DNA of 64,000 nucleotides from Trichomonas vaginalis G3. Taxonomy: Eukaryota > Parabasalia > Trichomonadida > Trichomonadidae. The stretch covers positions 6,667,797 to 6,731,796 of the forward strand of contig NC_067204.1 in the NCBI RefSeq assembly GCF_026262505.1. Reading direction: 5' to 3'. The notes beneath the pieces are model-generated. The model was not told where the DNA came from and did no database searches. It was given only the letters and a program-made list of their open reading frames with translations. Below, one piece after another: positions 39,910-50,065 of the stretch. Positions within the stretch are counted from its first letter, which is position 1, and each line of letters opens with the position of its first letter. Both the position numbers and the translations under genes were made by a program.

Positions 39910-39975
39910 AAAAATAATGTTTAGGGTAGAAGGTTAGATATAACCTCTTTTCTAACCTCTTTTCTACCCTCTTGA
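39910..39975 (+). repeat. copy of the TTAGGGTAGAAGG cassette repeat
   Basis: CAAAAATAATGTTTAGGGTA followed by GAAGGTTAGATATAACCTC and two more TCTAACCTC/TCTACCCTC units. Same family as the repeats at 29.06, 29.47, 30.57, 31.67, 52.11, 52.28, 53.34 and 53.47 kb. Confidence 0.8.
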
Positions 39976-40055
39976 ATTTGTCAAGATTTCTTCGTAAATG
40001 TTTTGTCACTTTTCTGTCACTTTTCGGGTAAAAACATTTTTATTATTATATATAA

Positions 40056-40874
40056 ATGACTTTTACAAAACCTCCGTTACCGTTCTTTGGAAATAAGAGT
40101 AGATGTAAAGATATTATATTGAGAGAACTTAAGAAACTACCGAATGGTCTAACATTTGTAGATTTGTTCGGTGGAAGTTTCTATATATCCCATTTGTGCC
40201 ATACAATATTCCCAGACTCAAAGATTATATGCAATGACTTCGACAACTATATGGACCGTCTCAAACATATTCCAGACACAAACAAAATATTGAAAGAGTT
40301 AAAAGAAAAGATACCTATAGGTAAGATGGAACGTATACCATTAGATAACAAAAATATTGTGAGAGAGGTTTTGAAAAAAGCAGAATATATAGACTGGGAT
40401 AGTATATCTGCTAGACTATTATATAGTGGTGCTATAAGAGTTCATGACATTGAAACACTTATGTCAAAAGTTTTATATCTTAACTATACAAATGTTTTCA
40501 AAGAGGACATAGAAAAATATATTGAGGGTATAGAGTTTGTGAGATGTCATTGGACAGATTTGTATGAAAAATATAAAGACAAGGAAAATGTTTTCTTTAT
40601 AGTAGACTCACCGTTCTATAACACATGGGATTTTCAATACCAAGTAGACTGGACTTTGAGAGACTCTTTAGAAACTTTAGACGTTTTACATAACCATCCA
40701 TGCTTTTACTTTACATCCGATAAAAGTGGTTTGGAAACCGTTATGAGATGGTTAGAGGACATACATGACTATGAGTTTATATATGACAAGATAGAATATG
40801 AGAGAGGTCCTATAAACTGGAGAAAGTGTCACAATAAAGAAATTTTATTAGTAAGTAAATGTGGTTTGAAATAG
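40056..40874 (+). CDS. Maverick-2 D12-class adenine DNA methyltransferase
   Basis: 272 aa from the ATG at 40056, looks whole. PPLPFFGNKSR at the N-terminus corresponds to the PPLP(Y)xGGK motif, LTFVDLFGGS to the SAM-binding FxGxG motif, and FFIVDSPFY to the catalytic (D/N)PPY position of Dam-like enzymes. The predicted role is N6-adenine methylation of the element's own DNA, or protection from nucleases. Upstream, TTTTTATTATTATATATAA precedes the ATG. The 39.9 kb cassette repeat lies just before it, so the gene may be cargo. Confidence 0.75.
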   Translation: MTFTKPPLPFFGNKSRCKDIILRELKKLPNGLTFVDLFGGSFYISHLCHTIFPDSKIICNDFDNYMDRLKHIPDTNKILKELKEKIPIGKMERIPLDNKNIVREVLKKAEYIDWDSISARLLYSGAIRVHDIETLMSKVLYLNYTNVFKEDIEKYIEGIEFVRCHWTDLYEKYKDKENVFFIVDSPFYNTWDFQYQVDWTLRDSLETLDVLHNHPCFYFTSDKSGLETVMRWLEDIHDYEFIYDKIEYERGPINWRKCHNKEILLVSKCGLK

Positions 40875-40990
40875 GACTACTTGTTTTAGGTTTTTTCCAT
40901 TGTGTCATTTATTTATTTGACGTGGCAGAAAAGTACAGAGAATATGAAGATGAACCAATGCCTGCAAATGTTCAGTATATGTACTCGTAA
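40859..40990 (+). CDS. Maverick-2 small membrane protein
   Basis: 43 aa from the ATG at 40859, overlapping the methyltransferase end. It has one membrane segment (IGLLVLGFFHCVIYLF), then a charged tail EKYREYEDEPMP. Many Polintons and viruses carry such small membrane proteins. Function unknown. Confidence 0.5.
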   Translation: MWFEIGLLVLGFFHCVIYLFDVAEKYREYEDEPMPANVQYMYS

Positions 40991-41013
40991 GAGATATTTT
41001 TATCTAATATTAA

Positions 41014-41376
41014 ATGGACGCACAGAACTTAGCGAATGCACAGCAACCTGGACAACCAAACCCAGAGAATATTCCAAATGAAGTTAGAATACAAACTGCA
41101 ATGGCAAACTATGGTCAAGTGCCAACAGATGTACAAATGCAAACTGCCATGTCAAATGACGCTGCGTTAGGTTTGCCACCATGGTATGCAAATATGAGAT
41201 GGAAAGAGTTTTATACAAACCCTGAAGTGGGATATAAACAACTTTATGCAGATGACGCGAACACAGGAGTTGACCCAGAATATGTTTTCTACCAGAGGAG
41301 AAACAGAATGTATGAGCTCCAGTTAAAGAATGCTATGGAACTCAACAGGAAACGTAAGAGACTAGGCGGACATTAG
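41014..41376 (+). CDS. Maverick-2 unknown protein
   Basis: 120 aa from the ATG at 41014, looks whole. Gln/Asn/Pro-rich start with a repeated (V)RIQTAMAN / VQMQTAMSN segment; C-terminus basic (NRKRKRLGGH). TATTTTTATCTAATATTAA precedes the ATG. Probably a minor virion protein. Confidence 0.55.
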   Translation: MDAQNLANAQQPGQPNPENIPNEVRIQTAMANYGQVPTDVQMQTAMSNDAALGLPPWYANMRWKEFYTNPEVGYKQLYADDANTGVDPEYVFYQRRNRMYELQLKNAMELNRKRKRLGGH

Positions 41377-41394
41377 ATTTTTACATATAGTAAA

Positions 41395-41661
41395 ATGGGT
41401 TTCTTCAGTAGTATTGGAAACTTCTTCAGAAGAGTTGGAAGAGGTATATGGAATGGAATAAAAACCGTAGGAAGAGGAATTTGGAACGGAGTCAAAAATA
41501 TTGGTAAAAGAGTAGGTCAGTTTGTTGGTATTATACCTAAAGACCCTGAACCAGAAGAGCAAGCTCCTGTTATACAACAGCCTGAACCTGCACCACATCT
41601 AGTTGCAACCAAATCCAACACCTCAACCGTATTAAAAAATTATATTTTTACCGTTCGATAG
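41395..41661 (+). CDS. Maverick-2 amphipathic core-type protein
   Basis: 88 aa from the ATG at 41395. MGFFSSIGNFFRRVGRGIWN then a repeat GRGIWNGIK / GRGIWNGVK forms basic amphipathic helices; a Pro/Glu-rich spacer follows. The style matches adenovirus pVI/pX-like peptides and the 21.6-22.0 kb proteins. Likely membrane-active or DNA-condensing. Confidence 0.55.
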   Translation: MGFFSSIGNFFRRVGRGIWNGIKTVGRGIWNGVKNIGKRVGQFVGIIPKDPEPEEQAPVIQQPEPAPHLVATKSNTSTVLKNYIFTVR

Positions 41662-41710
41662 TAGTTGTATATGAAACTAAGTTCTAAGTAAAACGCATGG
41701 TATAATGGAA

Positions 41711-42487
41711 TTATTCTTTTTCTTCCATCTGTAGTAAACCATACTTGAAAGTCTGAAATCTTCCACTTGGTGGTTCGTATAACTTTGTAGGTTTTTCGTA
41801 AAAGTCATTTGCCAAGCATAAGAAAGAGTTTTGGGCGCCAGAAAATGAAGCATGAACAATAATAGCAGCTGGGTCGAAAACATCTTTAAATAAATATGGT
41901 TCATCTCTTGCATATCGACTGTAAATATTTGCTAAAGGAAGTTCGACTTTCTGATTTAACATTCTTTGCAAATAATACCATGACATTGCAGTGAATTCTG
42001 TATATATTTGTTCGTCTTTCTTTGGATTGTCTTCGTAGATTTGAAATGACACTTGTGAATTTTGTTTGTCATATACAATTCTCACATAAAGTGTGCTCTC
42101 GGTATTTGCATATTCATCAGCATATTTTGCATAACATGAATTTATTTTATCTTCTATATTTTTTAACGCAGTCTGTAGAGAAGATGAAAGGTCAACTTGT
42201 ATTAGCTCAATTTCTTCCCACATTTTTCGTTTCCCTTCAGATATATAATCTATATGAAACTTTACAATAAATGGAAAACTTTTATCTTCTACAGACACAA
42301 ACTTCATTCTACGAAAGCCAATAGCTTTTGTGACAGATGGGTCTCTTAGCCATCTTAATGGGTAGTCAAAACGATAGCCTTCATGCTTTACGGTCTCTGT
42401 CTCAAACTTTTGACCGACATTAGTAAAAAGTTCATCTAATGGTTTAGTTGTAGCAACTCTTGAATTTTCTTTTTCTATTGGAAGCAT
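41711..42487 (-). CDS. Maverick-2 unknown structural protein
   Basis: 258 aa from the ATG at 42487, looks whole. Mixed alpha/beta: FRRMKFVSVEDKSFPFIVKF, LYVRIVYDKQNSQVSFQIYE and AIIVHASFSGAQNSFLCLAN. Not recognised. It shares a 20-base bidirectional promoter region with the fibre gene (TTTTATCTAGAATAAAA, nearly its own complement). Confidence 0.55.
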   Translation of the reverse strand: MLPIEKENSRVATTKPLDELFTNVGQKFETETVKHEGYRFDYPLRWLRDPSVTKAIGFRRMKFVSVEDKSFPFIVKFHIDYISEGKRKMWEEIELIQVDLSSSLQTALKNIEDKINSCYAKYADEYANTESTLYVRIVYDKQNSQVSFQIYEDNPKKDEQIYTEFTAMSWYYLQRMLNQKVELPLANIYSRYARDEPYLFKDVFDPAAIIVHASFSGAQNSFLCLANDFYEKPTKLYEPPSGRFQTFKYGLLQMEEKE

Positions 42488-42505
42488 ATTTTATCTAGAA
42501 TAAAA

Positions 42506-43933
42506 ATGTCAAATGAAACAGCGTCTATGAGAGAAATACAACACAACCGACAACTCATTATACAAGCTCTAAATAAGAACACAACAAACTTTTCAAACTA
42601 TTCTAAGATATCTGAGTCATTGAAAGAAGGAAACTTAAAACTGACATTAAACCCAATGACAGATGAGTTTCTGTTTCAAGACAATAAGAACCATACTGTC
42701 TGTATAAATCCAACAAAAGGAACTTTAAACGAGAAACCTATAAATGAACTTCTTTTGAAAACAGATGTTGACAACAAAGCTGACAAAGAATATGTCATTG
42801 AAAAAGTTCAAGAAGAACATGACAGAGCAGATGCAACATATGCAACGAAAGAACATACTCATCCTGAACTAGCAGACAAAACATATGTTGACAATAAAAT
42901 GTCAAGTGAAGTGACAAGAGCTGAAAACGAATATTCTAAAAAGACTCATACACATTCTATATCTGAAATAACAGACTTAAACGTTAGCCTTGAAAAGAAA
43001 GCAGATAAGGAATATGTGGCTAGTAAGTTAGAGAAGAAAGCGGATAAGGAATATGTGGATGAAAAAGATAACGAAATGAAAGAAAGGGTTGACTGGTACC
43101 ATGAATGGACATCGAAGACTTTTAAAGTTAAAGCCGATACAGGATGGGTTTTCAGGATGTTTAGACCTTAAAGCAGATAAAACTTATGTTAACGATGAGT
43201 TAGAGAAGAAAGCAGACAAGAACCATACACATACAAGTTTTACAACTGTTGCTATAGAAAGTATTGAAGGAACGGTTGAAGAAACTGGTGGGGATGCAAT
43301 ATATTGTAAACCTCCTAACTTTCCACAAGGTTTAACATCGGATGACGACATAACGACGATGAGAAACATTAGATGTAAAGATGTTTATGTCATGAAGGAT
43401 GAACATAATATTAAATTCACTGCTCAGATTTATATGACAAGAAAGCAGACAAAACAGAGCTTCAAACATTAAAGACAGAAATACTTCAAACATTATATCC
43501 TATAGGCTCTATTTATACGTCAATGAACTCTACCAGACCAGAAGTAGTACTTGGTTTTGGAACTTGGACTCAAATAGTCGACAGGTTTTTGTATTGTGCA
43601 AACTCTTCAAAGGAAACAGGTGGAAGTAAAACGATTTCAGGTGAAAATTTACCTGCGCACAGTCACTACATAGATTTAAGTACATCTCAAGCAGGTTGGC
43701 ATAAGCATAAATTTTGGGATTGGTCAGCAATGAAAAAAGGTAAAGGATATGATGTTAAAGACGACGTTCAGTTTGCTATAATTGTTTCTGGGTGACACTC
43801 AGGGAGATGGAAACCATACACATCGCGTTTCAGGATATACGCAAACAACGGACAAAGTAAAGACTACATGCCACCTTACATGACAGTTTACGCATGGTAT
43901 AGAATGCTTAGTCGTCATTTTCAACTTCTTTAG
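42506..43933 (+). pseudogene. Maverick-2 tail-fibre-like gene, broken
   Basis: N-terminal coiled-coil and beta-repeat segments (DNKADKEYVIEKVQEEHDRA, repeated KADKEYV units) and a tail-collar type end (GSIYTSMNSTRPEVVLGFG, LPAHSHYID, DYMPPYMTVYAWYR). Related to 27454-28710, nearly identical in long stretches. The 3' end meets the integrase tail to tail. Broken, about two breaks. Confidence 0.75.
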
Positions 43934-44860
43934 CATATTCGTCAGGAGTTGTCTTATATTTGTTAGGAACTGTCTTTGAAAGTATACCACCTTGAACTTT
44001 GACAAGTTTGAAACGAGGTCTGACAATAGTAGTTTATCTTCTGCTTGCAGTGTGTACATTTTGCCATGTTTGCCTAAAACTTCATAATATTCTCTTGTAT
44101 ACTTTCTTCTATTTTTACGAACACGAATGTGAGTACCTGTCGGTTCCCATTGTTGTCATAGTCAATAGTATTTTCATATGGGTCGCGTTTAGGTATTTCT
44201 ATTTTTACTTTGTCACCTTTCTGAAGTTTGAAGCCCGGCATTCTTTCTTGTTTGTCTCTTTTGACTAAATTATTAAATATATAGTCTTTCTCTAAGTCAG
44301 GGTTGTTTTTCATTTCTTCGGGGAGTGGTTTCCCAAACCTTTTTGTTTACGGCTATTGTAAATATTTAAAACTTGTCTCATCTTTGCCATGGAGAAGTGT
44401 CTATATTTGTCGTCATATGACATTTCATTTGCTTCACCACCTTGTGGTTGGTTTAAGTCTCTTAACATTTTTATACAACCGTCAATGACACCAAGAGCAG
44501 AATGGTTTTGGTCGACAATGAAATATTGGTTTACATTTTTTGAACGCAGATAGTTTTTAATATCGTCTGATTTGAAAGAACTTTCACAGTCAGATGTCAG
44601 TTTTGTTGGATGGTATTTGTCAACGAATATTGTCAAAGCAGTTTTCACATCTAAAATATTTTTGGACCATAATGGTATGGCTTCACAGTATCTTGTTTTG
44701 ACCGACAAATATTAGCCAGTATGGTTCCATCTTCTCTATACCTCGGAATGTTTTCCAAGATATCCATAAACCAAGCATTTGGTGTTGAACTAAAGATTTT
44801 TATCATGAGTGCTTTCTTTGTCGCTTTAGAAACATAGGGGTCCTTGTTTGGATTCGTCAT
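43908..44860 (-). pseudogene. Maverick-2 retroviral-type integrase, broken
   Basis: Minus strand from the ATG at 44860. NAWFMDILENIPRY, then TKLTSDCESSFKSDDIKNYL and NHSALGVIDGCIKMLRDL give the spacing of an rve catalytic core. FKLQKGDKVKIEIPKRDPYE is the C-terminal beta-barrel. It integrates element DNA into the host genome. Broken, about three breaks. Confidence 0.75.
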
Positions 44861-44877
44861 TTTTTAACCCATAAGAA

Positions 44878-45278
44878 ATGGGTTTATTTGGCGCATTAGC
44901 AGGAGTTGCATCCAGATTTTTACCCGCAGTGGGAACAATAGCCAGAGGTGTATTTGGAATTGGAAGGAAGATTTTGAGTACATTAGGTATACTTAAAGAG
45001 AAAGCACAACCTATTATACAAACTGTACAGAAAGGTTGGGAGTAGCACGAGATGCAGCAAATCTTATTCCAAATCCTGAAACAAGAGGAAAAGTTCAAGG
45101 ATGGATGGACAATGTAGGAAGACAAGCAGGAAACTACTATAACAAAGCAAATGACTACTATAACCAAGCAGGGCACTATATGGACCAAGGTGAAAGATTC
45201 TTTAACAGAGGATATAACCATGCACAACAGTGGGTAAACAATAACCAACCTCAACCGCCTCAAACGTGGGGAATGTAA
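44878..45278 (+). pseudogene. Maverick-2 core-type protein, broken
   Basis: Starts MGLFGALAGVASRFLPAVG, a hydrophobic Gly/Ala-rich segment followed by basic helices. A downstream part is Asn/Gln/Tyr-rich with repeats YYNKANDYYNQAGHYMDQGE. Likely a virion core or membrane-active protein. Broken, about one break. Confidence 0.45.
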
Positions 45279-45298
45279 AATTTTTTTACTGAGATGAA

Positions 45299-45455
45299 AT
45301 GAACAATACAGCATTGAGACAAATGGGTTCAAGATGGATTTGTCGACTTCCAGCAGTTACACCCACGTGTTTGTCAAGTTCTTCCTATACCTCAGGAAGT
45401 TTTAGACCGACTTAAAAACCTAAACAACCAGTTGAAAAAAACCAAACTAAATTTT
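45299..45455 (+). pseudogene. small Maverick-2 coding remnant
   Basis: Begins MNNTALRQMGSRWICRL after the promoter-like TTTTTTTACTGAGATGAA. The same 17-base leader recurs before the 45469 gene. Broken. Confidence 0.3.
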
Positions 45456-45468
45456 TTACTGAGATGAA

Positions 45469-45810
45469 ATGACCGAAGAAGTTGAAACGGTAGATTTGAC
45501 ACCACAAACAAAAAGTTCAGAACCATTGTCAAAACCTGTCAAAGAACTTACAGATGAAGAGAAAAATTCAATAATAGAAAGTGCCAGGTCTGGAAATACA
45601 AACCCTAACTATAAAGTCACTTTTCATAGAAATGGAACGGCTAGTATCTCAAAAAAGAAACAGACTCTCACAAATAAAATATTGAAGTCTGAAGGAGCTT
45701 TCGAGACAACAGATGGAAAAGTTTACTTCACTGACCAACAGTTCATTATAGAACATCTCATTGACTTAGAGTCGAAATATTCTAAACTTTACAACAAACA
45801 AAAAAGTTGA
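45469..45810 (+). CDS. Maverick-2 unknown protein
   Basis: 113 aa from the ATG at 45469, looks whole. Acidic N-terminus, KELTDEEKNSIIESARSG helix, then KVTFHRNGTASISKKKQTLT and a C-terminal coil. TTTTTTACTGAGATGAA precedes the ATG. Not recognised. Confidence 0.5.
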   Translation: MTEEVETVDLTPQTKSSEPLSKPVKELTDEEKNSIIESARSGNTNPNYKVTFHRNGTASISKKKQTLTNKILKSEGAFETTDGKVYFTDQQFIIEHLIDLESKYSKLYNKQKS

Positions 45811-45827
45811 AAGGAAAACAAAAACAA

Positions 45828-46051
45828 ATGGCATATGATATTTATGAAGATGTTGACGACACAACTGTTCCTGCAGGTGAGGTAAAGTCAGAGGAACCGA
45901 AAAGTGACGAAAAACCGATAGAAGAAAGAAACCAAAAACTGAAGATAAACCAAAACCAAAGTTTAGTTTCCAAACTAAACCAAGTCAACCTTCATTAGCT
46001 GGTATGGGTTGGCGTCAAAGACTTATGGCAGCAGGTGGTTATGTAAAGTAA
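45828..46051 (+). pseudogene. Maverick-2 small acidic protein, remnant
   Basis: Begins MAYDIYEDVDDTTVPAGEVK, Glu/Lys/Pro-rich; its end reads GMGWRQRLMAAGGYVK. Function unknown. Broken. Confidence 0.35.
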
Positions 46052-46080
46052 AGAAAAAAATATTTTTTATTTTTATAAAA

Positions 46081-48225
46081 ATGCCCCCATATAGAATGGA
46101 TAGAAAATCTGCTAGAATAAAAGCAGAGTTAGAAAGATATGGTTGGAAAGTTTCGAAGAATTTTAAATATAGGAAGGGAAGACCCATAAAAGTCTATGAC
46201 AAATTGTCTGGTCTTCGCTACGAAATGGACTTAGAAACAGCGCGCGCAAATTATCCAAACAGACTAGAGAGGTTAGAAGAAGAACGTCTTATGGACATGC
46301 CTTTCGATGTTAGTGAACCTCAAGTTGAAGGACACGACGGCTTTGCCAGATTCTACTGGAAACATGACGAACAATTGCATCCTTTGAGAAGGAAAAAAGG
46401 AGGTGAAGATGCATGCTCCCATGGAAAAACAAGATATGCATATGAGAAGTATCGTGAAGTTAGAAGTCAAATTACTTCTGGTCGAACCTTTACAGTAAAC
46501 TTTGACGAAGGAAAGAACAAAGAAGGCTTCATGGGAGTACTTGCTGCATATTCAAGATGGAAATAAGAAAGGATACAATCTCAGATTGACCATAACAGAT
46601 TTGGATGGTCACATTTACTATGCACATGGCAATGTCACAACAGCTGCAATGCTTCTTGACGCTTTCAAGACTACAAAGAGAGAACAAATGGTTGACTCCG
46701 ACTCAGACATTTTGAATGCAATTGAAGGAATTGCAAGTGTCAAGTTCGAATGGTACCAACCTAACCCTCAAGCAGTCAGACAACATGCTGGATACTTCCC
46801 TTCATAAATAAGTCTGACATTGACTTGACAAGGTATGGAATTTACAATTCAATTGAAACAATTGTCAATGAACCTTGCATTCTTACATGTCTCAGGAACT
46901 CTGGTCTTGTTACAGATGAGAAATGAAGTATCTTGAGTCATGTGTGAAGACAAGGTACATTCTCAGAGGTCAATTGTCAAAAATTGCACCGTTGGCAAAT
47001 GTCAATATCCGAGTCAACATACCTACAGCTAAAGGTTCTTCACATGACGACTATGTTGTTGAGTTCAATTTACCATGGTTGAAGATTGCAATTGTCCACA
47101 ACCACTTCATGTTGAACGAAAGTTTACAAACCCATTGTTCGGAAAAGGCAAGTGCAACATTGTCAGAGCTGTAAACATTCTTTTCGAGAAAGGTTTGTTG
47201 GAACCAATTCCAGATGACAAGCTGACAGAAACTTTTGTACCAAAAGACGAAACAAACTTTTCATGTTAGCAAGACCAAAAGTTGTTCCAGACAAAGTTCT
47301 AGTACAAAAGAAGTACACAGCTTCCAAAAGGAGTTGGATTGTTCGGATACCAACCTGAACCAGAAGAACTTCCAATGAGGTTGCAAGAACTTCAAGATGC
47401 TATAAACAAACTTCCATTGAGAATCCAATCGACGTCAAATTGTATTGGAGAGCATCAGAGTTAGGTCAGAAGGTTTTATATGAAACAGGTTGCTTCGACG
47501 ATGTTTATGAGATAACAGGAGAAGTTTCTCAGAAGATAAGAGACTCACTTGAATTTCCACGAACTGGTCCGATTGGATGCGACAAGTTCGACTCAGATGA
47601 AAAGATATACTATGTCGACCTTAACGCTGCGTACATGAGGTTCGTCCAATATATCCCGACTGGAATTCCAAACGAAGATGGTGAGTTCCCGGGAAGGAAC
47701 TATACAGTTGGAAAAGTCATACAACAACTGTATGATATTAGGAAAGCTTCAAACCCCAAACTTGCAATGACACTCAAATTGCTTATGAATTCGACATGGG
47801 GATATTCCATTAAGAAACCTCAAGAGATGAAGAGTAAACATTATGAGAAGGTCGACAACTTTGTTGAAAGGTTTTCTCCTTTTGTTTTGAAGTACGAATT
47901 CACTCAAGGTCAAAGTGGCTTAGTAACCACATTAAAACCTATTGTCGAACATTGGTCTTACCCTCAGTTCGCAAAGGCAGTCCTTGACAACTACAACAAA
48001 TTCTTCTCCGAAGTCAAATCCAAAGTGAAGGTTTACTATGAGAACATTGACGCACTCATGACGAACGAAGAAGGATACAACAAACTCATTGAAATGGGAA
48101 TGGTCGGTGAAAAGATGGGCTGTTTTAAGCTAGATAAGGTATTTTCCGAAGTTCATGTCCTCTCCAAGCGTAAGTACTGGGGCATACTTGAAGACGGCAC
48201 AGAAATAAAACATTGCATGAAGTAA
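46081..48225 (+). pseudogene. Maverick-2 protein-primed DNA polymerase B, broken
   Basis: Starts at the ATG at 46081 with a basic N-terminus. Near the 3' end are polymerase motifs in order: YYVDLNAAYMRF (motif A region), LKLLMNSTWGYSIKK (motif B, KxxxNSxYG type) and VKVYYENIDALMT (motif C region). This places it with protein-primed family B polymerases of Polintons. An exonuclease part is not clear. Broken, with several breaks and likely missing sequence in the middle. Confidence 0.7.
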
Positions 48226-48364
48226 AAAAATTTTTATTTGAATTTGAATTTAAATGTGGGGAATTCTTGGTCTCAAACTCATATATAACCTGTTTGTTTG
48301 TATTTTCGTCGACTATGGCACGAGACACAAACATTGACCAAACGGACAAAAAGTGTCATTTCAG

Positions 48365-48628
48365 ATGGTCACGCAGCCAATCGCATTCGAGCACTTCGAA
48401 GAAGCCTTACGTTCCAAGGGAGAGGGTGTCTGGTGCAAGGCAGAGGTCATGAGACTCTACGAGCAGTACATCCTCAATGCCTGGGAGGACAAATCGTCCT
48501 TGGATTGGCAATTCTACCAACTCCTCTGGGACGACCTCCTACGCAACTGGGATGACGAAAGAGTCCAATTCAGAGGTCGGGAGCTAATTGTCCAAATTAC
48601 CCTTAATTTAACCCACTTAATGAACTAA
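48365..48628 (+). CDS. Maverick-2 unknown small protein
   Basis: 87 aa from the ATG at 48365, which follows a host-like initiator TCATTTC at 48356. Trp-rich helical sequence (WEDKSSLDWQFYQLLWDDLL). More GC-rich than its neighbours. Looks whole. Confidence 0.5.
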   Translation: MVTQPIAFEHFEEALRSKGEGVWCKAEVMRLYEQYILNAWEDKSSLDWQFYQLLWDDLLRNWDDERVQFRGRELIVQITLNLTHLMN

Positions 48629-48677
48629 ACACCTAAATTTACTCGGGGTTTCCCCCTAAAATAAAATTTTTTTACTC

Positions 48678-49370
48678 TTAGAACCACTCGAGGTTCTCCT
48701 TACGGTTGTTGAGCTGGTCACCGTCAATGTGTCTGACCCTCGTCTTCTTGTTTGGATTTGGAACCCATTGCATACCGACAAGCTTTCCCATGGAAATTGA
48801 ACCGTAATTTCGAAGGGTAAGGTTCAAGTGTCCCAAGTTGTTGAGGACTGGGGTAAGAACCTTGCCTGTCTCCTTGTTGCGGATTTGGTATGGGTAGGGT
48901 TGGGAAATTTCGTAAGCGTCATCGGCAACAAGGGTTGCCCAAACTTCCTTTTCTTCGTGTTTCTCTTCTTCTTCCTCTTCTTCCTCTTCTTCCTCTTCTT
49001 TGATAATACCTTCGGCAATTCTGTGTTCACGAATTACGGTGTTGGAGGTTCTGTCCTTTCCGAGTACCTTCCAGATGGCGTCTATCTCTTCGAAGAAACG
49101 GTAGATGAGTCTGGCAAGGTCTCGGTTCTCTCTCGCGTAAATGTGCAAGGTTTCCGTGAAATCGTTCAGGCGTTTCTCATTGGAAGCTTGGTTCGTGAGG
49201 ACATCGGCTTTGAGATTGGTCATCTCTGTCATAAGACTACTTTGGAGAGTCTTTATGGTGTTTGTCAGATGAACTTTCAATTGGGCAATTTGAATTTGAA
49301 CTGGGCGCTTGTCTGGCAACCATGAAAGGACATCTGCTATTGTGTTCGGCTTCGGTGCTTGTTCGGACAT
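48678..49370 (-). CDS. Maverick-2 HNH endonuclease (NUMOD4-HNH type) with coiled coil
   Basis: 230 aa from the ATG at 49370, looks whole. Residues about 20-110 are helical or coiled coil. A run of about 13 glutamates follows, then YEISQPYPYQIRNKETGKVL (NUMOD4-like) and VRHIDGDQLNNRKENLEWF, the HNH_3 signature of homing-type nucleases. It likely cuts or nicks DNA; a role in element homing or in excluding rivals is inference. CTTCATTTTTTCG just before the ATG is a host-like initiator. Confidence 0.8.
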   Translation of the reverse strand: MSEQAPKPNTIADVLSWLPDKRPVQIQIAQLKVHLTNTIKTLQSSLMTEMTNLKADVLTNQASNEKRLNDFTETLHIYARENRDLARLIYRFFEEIDAIWKVLGKDRTSNTVIREHRIAEGIIKEEEEEEEEEEEEKHEEKEVWATLVADDAYEISQPYPYQIRNKETGKVLTPVLNNLGHLNLTLRNYGSISMGKLVGMQWVPNPNKKTRVRHIDGDQLNNRKENLEWF

Positions 49371-49402
49371 CGAAAAAATGAAGTGGTTTGAGAATGACGG
49401 TT

Positions 49403-49987
49403 TTACTTCAAAAAGCTTGTTATGACAGTTATGTCATACAACAAGTTTAAAATAATATCTTGTTCTTCTTCTGAACGTTTGTTGTCTCTTCCGATAAAAG
49501 TTTCGAACATGAGAACCAAAAAACGTTTTTTGAGATTGCGGAAGAGTTCAGGCAAACGTTCATATTCCGGATATGTTGGGAGCAGTTCGAAACATCTGAG
49601 CTGACTTTCGGACAAAATTGGGACAATGTCAGAAAATTCATCCTTGGTCGGACTGCTTGAAGGTAAGTCCCTTACATGTAAGTAGCTCTGGTAAAGTCTT
49701 CTCATTTCTGCTAACTTTTGGAGTATAGCTTCGTAGTTTAGAAGTTTTAATTTTAATTGTCTTATTCCACTCTTTACTTCTAAACGGTAAGTATCCATGA
49801 GGTCAAGAGTAGCTTTGGTAGCTTTAAGTGGAGCTATCTGTTCCTTGACTTGTGCAATTTTGGTTGCAATTGTGGTTTGAGCTCCTTCAAGTTCGCCGTC
49901 TATGTCGTTCTCAACGCCTTCAACCATGGCTTGAAACTCTTCATCGGTCCATTGAGATTGGTGTGGGACGAATTTAACTTGCTTCAT
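49403..49987 (-). CDS. Maverick-2 coiled-coil protein
   Basis: 194 aa from the ATG at 49987, looks whole. Acidic N-terminus with WTDEEFQAMVEGVENDIDGE, then long helices. The TCATTTTTTGA initiator-like motif is next to the ATG. Not recognised. Confidence 0.5.
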   Translation of the reverse strand: MKQVKFVPHQSQWTDEEFQAMVEGVENDIDGELEGAQTTIATKIAQVKEQIAPLKATKATLDLMDTYRLEVKSGIRQLKLKLLNYEAILQKLAEMRRLYQSYLHVRDLPSSSPTKDEFSDIVPILSESQLRCFELLPTYPEYERLPELFRNLKKRFLVLMFETFIGRDNKRSEEEQDIILNLLYDITVITSFLK

Positions 49988-50065
49988 TCAAAAAATGAAA
50001 AAAATGTTTTTACTCAAAGCGTGCCATGTATATGGCTATAAGAAACTTACCAGAAGGCTTCTTCT

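Noticed and set aside
48828-49325. 165-codon plus-strand frame opposite the HNH gene
   Set aside because: Phe/Leu runs are the reverse of the poly-Glu codons; the HNH signature fixes the coding strand.
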